A DNA stretch of 64,000 nucleotides from Arthonia radiata (Eukaryota; Ascomycota; Arthoniomycetes; Arthoniales; Arthoniaceae). Of the stretch, positions 57,083 through 64,000 are shown piece after piece (position 1 is the first letter of the stretch; every line of letters starts with the position of its first letter). A program made the position numbers and the translations under genes. The stretch covers positions 2,608,340 to 2,672,339 of the forward strand of contig PSQN01000003.1 of the NCBI GenBank assembly GCA_002989075.1, read 5' to 3'. The notes under the pieces are model-generated. The model ran no database searches. It saw only the letters and a program-made list of their open reading frames with translations, and was not told the DNA's origin.

Positions 57083-58942
57083 TCAGGCGTCGGGCGCCAC
57101 GCTGGCCGCACGACTCGCTGCCGCTATTGCTTTGCGCTCCTTTTTCAGCGGACTAAAGGCGAACCCATCAGCGGTTTGCAAGGGACCTTTACGTTTGTTG
57201 AGCAGGCCACCGCCAAAGCCGGCAGCAGTCATGCCAAACGATCCAAAGCTTCTTTGGCCGCCACCGGAGAGCAGTGACCGGCCTCCAAAGCTTCCCATAG
57301 CTCCACCAACGGTCTCACCTTCCTCGTCGTCGTCCATGAGCGTCTTGCCGCCGGCGCTACCTAGCAGCTTTCGCTTTTTCTTCGTTACAGGCTCAACGGA
57401 GCTTAACCGCGACCGTGGTTGCAGTGAGCCTTCTCGGAAAGACGCGAAGTTGGCGAGGGACTTGCGAGGCTTTAGCGCTGGCTTAGTAGGCTTGTCTGCA
57501 AGCGGCTTTTCCTTGTCGCTAGCCGTTGTCGAAGCCGGGATTGTATTTTCATCGTTCGAATCTTCCTCTTCTGCGACCTGCTCAAGACTTGTGGGTGCTG
57601 CAGCGGAACGTTTACGAGCAGGGTGACTTGGCCTCGTCTTCGGGTTTGACTTGCCAGCACTAGCAGGAGCCAGGACTCTTGTTGGCGGTCGGCTACTCGG
57701 CGATTGTTCCTCTATGCTTGCCATAGGCTCATCCGCGCCGTCAGGTTGTACGCTCGAAGTCCGGTTGAGAAACGGTGTGATGCTGAACGTCGACTTCTCT
57801 CCAACGACGCTGCTGGCCCTCTTCTGGCGCTTGCTGCCATCACCATCACCAGGCGTGCCAATTGCCGCATCTGCATCGAAGCTCTGCGTCGCTTTGCGCT
57901 TTCGCGGATTGACTGCCTTTGCTGTCGGCATCGGTGCAGCGGCGGCGGTCGAACGAATGGTCTCGAGCTCTGCCTCTGCGTTGCGCAATCCTTCTTTGGT
58001 AGTCTTGAGCTTACTGCGAAAATGGCCGAGCTTGTCATCCAACACCGCCTTCTCCGCTTTCCAAGCTTGTTTCTCTTTAGCATGGACTTTCTCGAGCTTT
58101 TGACGCTCTTTCTGTTCAATAGCAACTTCAGCTCGTAGATCTTCCACTTGTTGCTGATTCGCTGTATGCGCCGCTTGCGCTTGGCTTGTTGACGCCTTGT
58201 CATGCTCTTTTTCAGCTTTTATCTGAGCTTTCCGCACTTCGCTCAGCTCTTTCTTGACCTCTTCGATTTCGTTCTCAGCAGCCTCGTCCCTCTTCGCTTG
58301 CTTCTCGACCTGCTTCTCGACACGCTTCACTTGGCGTCGGCTCTCCTCCAGCTCGGCTTGTGCATCTCTCAGCTGCGCTTGAAGTCCCAACTTCTCGGAT
58401 AAGAGATTTGAGTGCGCGGAGGCCTGCGACCGGAGATGTTCCAACTCAGGCTTCAAATTCGTGATTTCCCTCGACAACGAAAGCTTTTCAACCAGCAACG
58501 TCGATGCGTCTGTCTTGTGTGTCTGTGATGCTTCGAGCTCGGTCTGCCTCGCTGTTAGTACAAGGATCATCGTGTTCAGCAAGTATCTGATGCCTACACG
58601 CAAGCTTTCGCACTCCCGAGACCGAGACTTGCAATCGTTTTCTAAGCGATCCAATTGCTTCAAGATCTCGCTGTATCGTTGTTCTAAGCCTGTGAGCTCC
58701 AGCCTCGCATCTTCTGCACTCTGCTGTGCGTCGGCGAGCCGTATGTCGGCGTCATCTGCGTTGCCTTCGGCAATATGTGCCCGGACGCGCAGCCTCCGAC
58801 GCTCTTCCTGTGCGTCCACATTCCCAACAGCATGCTTTGCATGAACGAAAGCGAATTCCGCGTCAACGAGTGGGGTCGGCGGTTGTCGCGAAGTCAATTG
58901 CTGTGTGTCTCTCTTCACCGCGATGCGCTTTTGGCGCGGCAT
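57083..58942 (-). CDS. Coiled-coil protein, probably nuclear, unidentified
   Basis: I use the ATG at 58942 (MPRQKRIAVKRDTQQ) and remove an intron at 58544-58597 (GTAGGC...CTAAC...GCAG), which gives exons 58598-58942 and 57083-58543 and 601 residues. The intron is 54 nt with no stop, so retention would keep the frame and add a hydrophobic 18-residue piece in the middle of a coiled coil. Residues about 60-310 are heptad-rich and charged (EKLSLSREITNLKPELEHL; KQVEKQAKRDEAAENEIEE). The C-terminal half is basic and disordered, with short motifs that look conserved (EKSTFSITPFLNRTSS; KSLANFASFREGSL; FAFSPLKKERKA). The layout suggests a chromosome or spindle-associated protein, but I cannot name it. 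Confidence 0.78.
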   Translation of the reverse strand: MPRQKRIAVKRDTQQLTSRQPPTPLVDAEFAFVHAKHAVGNVDAQEERRRLRVRAHIAEGNADDADIRLADAQQSAEDARLELTGLEQRYSEILKQLDRLENDCKSRSRECESLRVGIRYLLNTMILVLTARQTELEASQTHKTDASTLLVEKLSLSREITNLKPELEHLRSQASAHSNLLSEKLGLQAQLRDAQAELEESRRQVKRVEKQVEKQAKRDEAAENEIEEVKKELSEVRKAQIKAEKEHDKASTSQAQAAHTANQQQVEDLRAEVAIEQKERQKLEKVHAKEKQAWKAEKAVLDDKLGHFRSKLKTTKEGLRNAEAELETIRSTAAAAPMPTAKAVNPRKRKATQSFDADAAIGTPGDGDGSKRQKRASSVVGEKSTFSITPFLNRTSSVQPDGADEPMASIEEQSPSSRPPTRVLAPASAGKSNPKTRPSHPARKRSAAAPTSLEQVAEEEDSNDENTIPASTTASDKEKPLADKPTKPALKPRKSLANFASFREGSLQPRSRLSSVEPVTKKKRKLLGSAGGKTLMDDDEEGETVGGAMGSFGGRSLLSGGGQRSFGSFGMTAAGFGGGLLNKRKGPLQTADGFAFSPLKKERKAIAAASRAASVAPDA

Positions 58943-59361
58943 AGTGAAAGCCAATGGTAATACTGTTGCGAGTATCCGTCTTAGGTGTAGAATTTATGCG
59001 TGGCAGGGATGGTGAGATTGGTAACTATGCTGTCCTTCATTGACGGTGCGCGCGTTGCGAGACACCGAGAGTAAACAAAGATTGCGCTAACCAGTTTCGT
59101 CGGGCAATTTGTTACTGCTTACGGTATATCCCCATACGCTCCGGCTTGGAAGAAACTTGACCTTGCTGCTATCTGCTTTTACCATGTCAAACATCCAGAT
59201 GGCTTGCGGTCACTGAATAAATCGCGGGCTCACTACACCGGAAGCTGTTACTACTTTGAAGGTCATTCGATCCTGCTACTCGTGGTCAAGGCTGTCGTGT
59301 AGTGAGGTCATTCCGGTGGAGCCTCTGGACACACACAGATCCTGCCTGCAGACCTCACAAC
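58943..59361. other. Divergent promoter region, coiled-coil gene / IMP3
   Basis: 419 bp between two divergent starts; no gene and no site that I would assign. Confidence 0.45.
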
Positions 59362-59922
59362 ATGCGCCACCTAAAACACCACGAACAGCGGCTCCTCCGT
59401 AAGGTCGACTTCACTACATATAAGTCCGATCAGCAACATCGTGCAGCTGCAGTTCTTCGCCGCTACCTCATCCAAAAGCCCTCAGACTACACCAAGTACA
59501 ATCGGTTATGCGGCAGCCTCAAACAGCTTGCCCACCGCCTTGCCGATCTGGAGCCGTCAGATCCAATACGGCGGAAACATGAGGAGCAGCTACTGGACAA
59601 GCTTTTCGACATGGGCGTCTTGGGAACAGGCGGCGGAGGCAAAGGTAAATTAAGCGATGTGGAGAACAAAATCACAGTATCGGCGTTCGCAAGAAGGAGA
59701 CTACCAGTCATTATGGTCAGGCTGCAGATGGCAGATCACGTACAAGCCGCGACGAAATTTGTGGAGCAGGGGCATGTTAGAGTTGGGCCGGAAGTGGTGA
59801 CGGATACAGCATTCTTGGTGACGAGAGGCATGGAGGACTGGGTAACATGGGTAGATGGCAGCAAGATGAAGAGGAACGCGCTGAAATATCGAGACAAGCT
59901 GGACGACTTTGACCTCTTGTGA
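59362..59922 (+). CDS. IMP3: U3 snoRNP protein Imp3
   Basis: Component of the Mpp10-Imp3-Imp4 subcomplex of the small-subunit processome; it helps pair U3 snoRNA with pre-18S rRNA. Single exon, 186 residues (yeast 183). The ATG at 59362 gives [17 protein letters not shown], the conserved family start; the frame extends upstream only through a GTG. Next come [21 protein letters not shown] and then [15 protein letters not shown], and the S4 RNA-binding domain [19 protein letters not shown] followed by [17 protein letters not shown]. The end ([12 protein letters not shown]) also fits. Confidence 0.96.
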   Translation: MRHLKHHEQRLLRKVDFTTYKSDQQHRAAAVLRRYLIQKPSDYTKYNRLCGSLKQLAHRLADLEPSDPIRRKHEEQLLDKLFDMGVLGTGGGGKGKLSDVENKITVSAFARRRLPVIMVRLQMADHVQAATKFVEQGHVRVGPEVVTDTAFLVTRGMEDWVTWVDGSKMKRNALKYRDKLDDFDLL

Positions 59923-60282
59923 ACGGAAAAGTCAGCTGAATCAGAGCATACAAGCAACTGTAAAACGTCGTCAAAGATCTCTAAAAGCCAGTGAGATTCA
60001 CATCGAAAGACTGGACAAAACGAAAGAGTTCCGATGTTCTATTTGCCGCAAGGCAATATGCGCTTGTGCTGAATTTCTAGCAGTCTGTGTGTATGCTGAC
60101 ATCGAGGGTTTCTTTGATATCCCTCCTTTGTTGTGAAGTTTCACCACCAGCGAGCGGATTTCTTTGACGCGTCTTTCATTGATTGCCTCAATCTCCGCGA
60201 AGTCGAAGTGCTACTTTCTCTTGCCGTAAGCAATCACCACTTCCCGCACAATAGGAGTGGCTGTCAAAGAGGCCAATCGATC
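59923..60282. other. Promoter region of GH16 gene
   Basis: 360 bp without a supported gene. Confidence 0.45.
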
Positions 60283-62162
60283 ATGACTGGGATACCCGGG
60301 AGGAGCTTGGCTTGCGCTCTACTGCTTTTCGCTGCTCTTCGGCCTACCGTAGCACAACGAGCTGATGGCCAGTATTGGCCATGCAATCCCATGGTGAATG
60401 GTTAGTAGTAGCATTGATGAAGTGCACACTGTCGATGATGGCTGACATAGACAGCAACTGGCTGTCCTCCGAATCCTGGGCTGCCAGATAGCACCTACTC
60501 CATAGACTTCACAAACTTGCAATCTCCATCGCCAAACTGGACGTTGTCGAACTTTGCTACTGTCAATTATGGACGTGATGGCGCCGAGTTCACTTTCGCG
60601 AAGCGATACGACTCGCCTCAGCTATGGACCAACTTTTACATATTCTTTGGTCGCGTCGATGTACTTATGAAGTGCGCTCCAGGCATGGGCATCATCAGTA
60701 GTGCTGGTGAGTCACAAATACAGGAACAACTCTTGTTAGGACGTATGCTGACCCCTATACAACTACAGTCCTCATGTCCGATGACTTTGATGAAATTGAT
60801 TGGGAGTGGTCCGGCAACAACTTCGCCTCTCTAGGTTCGAAAGGCCTGGTGCAAAATAATTATTTCGCCAAAGGGATCACCGGAAACTATGACCGAGGCT
60901 TGTTCGTGAACATATCGTCTCCCCAAACACAGTGGCACACGTACACTACGGAGTGGAGTCCGACGGCGGTCACTTGGTCGATAGATGGGGTGGTTGTCCG
61001 CACATTCCGCGCCGCTGACGCCGATACCACAACGCACCAGTTTCCGCAAACGCCCTCGAAGTTCCAGCTGGGTCTTTGGGATGGCGGTGATCCGGCAGAG
61101 AATTCCGGCACTGTGTACTGGGCTGGCGGTTATACAGACTTCTCCAAAGCTCCCTTCACCATGTACGTCAAGAGCGTCAAGATTACCAATGCGAACCCAG
61201 CCTATGCGTACAAATACACGGACAAATCCGGGAGGTGGCAGAGCATCAACAAGATTCAGGATCCGAACTGGAATGCTGCAGCTCTTGCTTCAGCGTCCAA
61301 AGCTGGCGTTACTACCACGTCGGCGGCCAGCTCGCCCGTTCTAAAGAATACTGCTGCGACTACATCGTTCACATCGGCAGCTATCGCTGTCACTGTACAG
61401 CTTTCGACAAGTCTTGCAGTCTCTGCTCCCCCATCAGCAACTGAAGGACCCGCCTACGGAAGTGTGAGCTCTGTTTCATCTCAAGCATCGTCGAGTGCTG
61501 CTCCTCCTACAAGCTCCGCATCTGTCAGCGCAAGCTCAGCACCCGCGCCAGCGCCCTCATCTGCCAACTCAGATCCTGCTCCTCCGGTCGCAACATCACA
61601 GCCCGCACCCACCAGTGCTCCAGCACCGGTCCCTCCAAGCTCGTCTGCCGCGCTCTCTTCCAGCTCCGCAAGCATGTCCTCGGTAAAATCAAGCGCCCTA
61701 TCAAGTATGCTCAGCGCAGCACCCGCTCCTCAACCCAGCGCGACAGCCACGACCGGGAACCAACTCTGCGAAGCCGCCCAAACCAATCGCTTCAGCTTCT
61801 TCAATCTCTTCAACCTGATCCCGTTCCTCGGGGGGAACTACCGCGGCTTCAATATCCAATGCAACGTCGACTACCCCGGCTTCGACATCGACGTCTCGAA
61901 AGTCGCTGACTTCACGAGCTGCGTGCACACGTGCGACGACTACCAAGGCAGCAAGAGCTGCGATGCGTGTGCTTTCCTTCCTGATACCAAGCAATGCTAT
62001 ATCAAGAACTTCCAATGGGGTATGCCGAGAGCGGTGACGCCCCAGAAGCAGAAAACGTACTGTGCGCTGAGCAAGAGTTACACGAGCAAGGCGAACCGCT
62101 ACAGGAAGCGGAGCGCGCATTTGAAGAGACATGCAAAGGGGAGTATTCATCGTCGGCGGTAG
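60283..62162 (+). CDS. GH16 Crh-type glucan/chitin transglycosylase with PAN/Apple-like C-terminal domain
   Basis: Secreted wall-remodelling enzyme that joins chitin to beta-glucan in its family. Exons 60283-60400, 60455-60706 and 60769-62162 give 587 residues. Signal peptide: RSLACALLLFAALRPTVAQ. The GH16 domain (about 30-265) carries the active site DEIDWEWSG with Glu132 as nucleophile and Glu136 as acid/base, and QTQWHTYTTEWSPTAVTWSIDG. A Ser/Ala/Pro linker follows (about 290-453). Unlike usual Crh proteins, residues 454-556 form a cysteine-rich domain (Cys at 457, 488, 508, 512, 521, 524, 533, 555; FNIQCNVDYPGFDI, FTSCVHTC, KQCYIKNF) resembling PAN/Apple folds, and the end is Arg/Lys/His-rich rather than a hydrophobic GPI signal. 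No CBM18 is seen. The first splice could instead use GTGAAT. Confidence 0.85.
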
Positions 62163-62647
62163 GGATTGGATGGCTGACTGATGTTTAGTGAATATACTTG
62201 CGTACAATGTGTTTTCATATTACTACTTGTATTCTTGTTTCAGAGGAGACGGGAGGCATACGCAATGCTAGTGTCATTGCCTTCAGAATAGAAGATGGAG
62301 TGAAGTCTCAAACACAAACTCAATTTGCCTTCAATCAACATACGACGTGCGTTCCTAGCATCGTGCAATGTTCGTAAATTCTTTCTGCTTTCCTTCCTAC
62401 TCTTGGCGTGTCTTTGAATTGCCTAGCGCCTTATGCCCCAGCGCCCATAGGGATAACGCTAGACGCCTGGCCCATGAAAAAGGGCGTGATGGTATCATAC
62501 GCCGAAATATTTGTTCAAATGAAAGAGGAAGATTAGATGACAATGTGCATACACGATGGAAGGAATGTCTGATGAAAACTAGATAATGAGCGACAAGCGT
62601 CCACAGATGAGGACTATACCTACCTCAGACGTAAATCGCCACCAACC
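62163..62647. other. Convergent 3' flanks of GH16 and GH5 genes
   Basis: 485 bp, no gene recognised. Confidence 0.45.
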
Positions 62648-64000
62648 CTACAAACTCGACACACCACTCTGCTTCAAGGCGCTCGGGCCAGGAACCAACG
62701 GCTGCACAACCTTCTGCCAAACCGTCTCATACAAGCCCGGGCCACCATCAGCGGGCGAGGTCCCTGGCTCCAGGCTGCCAATCTGCTGCTTGGTCCCACC
62801 TGCATCGGCTCCACAGCAAGCTGGCGCCGCCTTCCACATTGGACCCGCGGCCCACATCGCCCAGCCAATGTACTCGGGCGTTTTGTTCAGGTAGGTGAGG
62901 ATGTCTGTGAGATATTTGTCACAATCAGCATTGTTGGCGCCGCCCGTCTCGGAGACGAAGGCCTTCTTCTTGTTGGTTTGCAGCCAGCTTGTTAGCTCGC
63001 TGAGTCTCTCAGGGCCGGGCTGCGTGCACGCTTGCTTGCTGCCGCCGAAGCCGTCGTCGAGGTATTCGTGGATGTCGATGGCGGTGTTGCTGATGGGGTC
63101 GGTGAGGTCGTTGAAGTGGTCTGAGTTGGGCTCGTCTGAGGCGAGTGTCAGCGTTCAAAAAGGTCTTGACGAGGGGAGCTAGACGTACATTGCTTGTCGC
63201 CTGTCTTCTCGGTCCAAGACTGCGCCTTGTGGTCAGTACAGCAGCCTCATGAGTCCGAACAAAAGACATTGTCGTTACGTACATGGCCGCCGGTGTAGCC
63301 GTTGCCAGGCGCGAGGATGAGATTTTTTGAGCCCGAGGCACGGATGCCAGCGATGGCTGCATTGTCATTTTTGACTATGAGCGCAGTGTCCATATCGTGC
63401 GGTTCGTTCTGGAAGTGCGTCGTTAGCTTGCTACGCTACAAGAGACTTCGATGGAGCTCTTAATCCGTGCGTAACAAAGTCATTTTCTTGCAGACGAAGA
63501 GGACAACTCAGACTTTGCATCGAGCAGGGGTAGAATCTAGACGTATGAGGAGACAGAACTAACCATGATCCCAAATATAACATAGTCGTTGCCCTTGAAG
63601 CGCCCCGCAAGTTCCTGCCAGAAGTCTTGGAAAGCTTGAGTGGTTGCAGCACCTGAATCGCTAGACCCAATAACTGGGCCTGATGTAGGCTGGTTGGATG
63701 GATCGCCATATCGCATGTAGTTATGAGGATTGATAATGGCGTATTTTTCTACCGGTGAAAGGGATATGTCAGTTCCTGTCCAGCAGGGCCGCGAGTTGTG
63801 CCGACACTTCGAAGCTTACTGTTCGTCACAGTGATGTGATTGATCGCATCCGCGTATTGTTTGAAGTACTACGACAGTCAGCCTCACGAGCCTGAAAGAA
63901 TTTAAGGTCGCGGTGTGTCGACGTACAGTCTCGTCGAAAGTCTTCCCCAACCCCGTTGCTTTTGGGCACATTCGCTCAAGCAAAAAGCCCACACGAAATA
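62648..64000 (-). CDS. GH5 endo-beta-1,4-glucanase (cellulase), 5' end outside window
   Basis: Secreted hydrolase of cellulose or related beta-glucans. Exons seen: 63927->64000, 63820-63868, 63564-63748, 63283-63408, 63189-63219 and 62648-63135, all with consistent phases; one exon is only 31 nt. Readable motifs in order: FRVGFLLERMCP, KKYAIINPHNYMRYGD, NDYVIFGIM|NEPHDMD with the acid/base Glu in NEP (the codon block starts right after a 155-nt intron), ILAPGNGYTGGHSW, TAIDIHEYLDDG, and the nucleophile Glu in AFVSETGGAN. It ends YIGWAMWAAGPMW...LKQSGVSSL. This fits the fungal EGII-like GH5 group. The signal peptide and first part of the barrel lie beyond the right edge, so any N-terminal CBM cannot be assessed. 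Confidence 0.9.

Overview
This window reads as a nuclear chromosome segment of a filamentous ascomycete (Pezizomycotina). The evidence is densely packed genes on both strands, short GT-AG introns (mostly 50-70 nt), fungus-only families (GH76 Dfg5/Dcw1, GH16 Crh-type, HisHF-type HIS7, ArAE_2) and the way family members align after splicing. A Dothideomycete is my best guess, but that is inference from general character, not a computed placement. I found 24 protein-coding loci that I support with fair to high confidence, one apparently broken gene, and a few regulatory sites and repeats. All exon borders were set by hand from splice signals plus protein-family continuity. I saw no tRNA, rRNA, transposon or CRISPR array.

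Layout, left to right. 1-2588 (-): sulfate permease, running off the left edge. 4164-4642 (-): SNU13. 4928-6083 (+): Nudix CoA diphosphatase. 6241-6612 (-): EMC6. 7046-8521 (+): ERV46. 8825-8926: 17-bp tandem repeat. 9033-9728 (-): orphan. 10345-12700 (+): VPS9-domain protein. 13230-14403 (+): DAHP synthase. 15335-15762 (+): small orphan. 16336-18923 (+): vacuolar-type Ca2+/H+ exchanger. 19508-20837 (+): Tda3-like FAD oxidoreductase. 20879-22210 (-): CDK11-type kinase. 22380-24077 (+): NDUFAF7. 24985-26608 (-): GH76 cell-wall enzyme. 27289-28023 (-): F-box-like gene with an in-frame stop. 29415-30627 (-): PARP-finger/AT-hook protein. 31044-34295 (+): large mitochondrial orphan. 34619-38447 (-): UTP17/WDR75. 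39433-40269 (-): PCNA. 43041-46934 (+): large disordered protein. 47696-49223 (+): HFI1. 50176-51949 (-): HIS7. 52351-55670 (-): ArAE_2 membrane protein. 55860-56995 (+): MRM2. 57083-58942 (-): coiled-coil protein. 59362-59922 (+): IMP3. 60283-62162 (+): Crh-type GH16 with an extra cysteine-rich C-terminal domain. 62648-64000 (-): GH5 endoglucanase, running off the right edge.

The content is mainly housekeeping: rRNA processing and modification (SNU13, UTP17, IMP3, MRM2), amino-acid synthesis (DAHP synthase, HIS7), secretion and endosomes (EMC6, ERV46, VPS9), transcription and cell cycle (HFI1, CDK11, PCNA) and cell wall or polysaccharide enzymes (GH76, GH16, GH5). These genes are not an operon or an obvious biosynthetic cluster. 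Several pairs share short divergent promoters, for example CDK11/NDUFAF7 (169 bp) and ArAE_2/MRM2 (189 bp). Two regulatory signals fit their genes well: twin ACGCGT boxes upstream of PCNA, and a TGAGTCA box just upstream of DAHP synthase.

I did not find a clearly new biological system. The most unusual items are the GH16 enzyme with a PAN/Apple-like domain and no visible GPI signal, the F-box-like gene interrupted by one stop codon, and several long orphan proteins.
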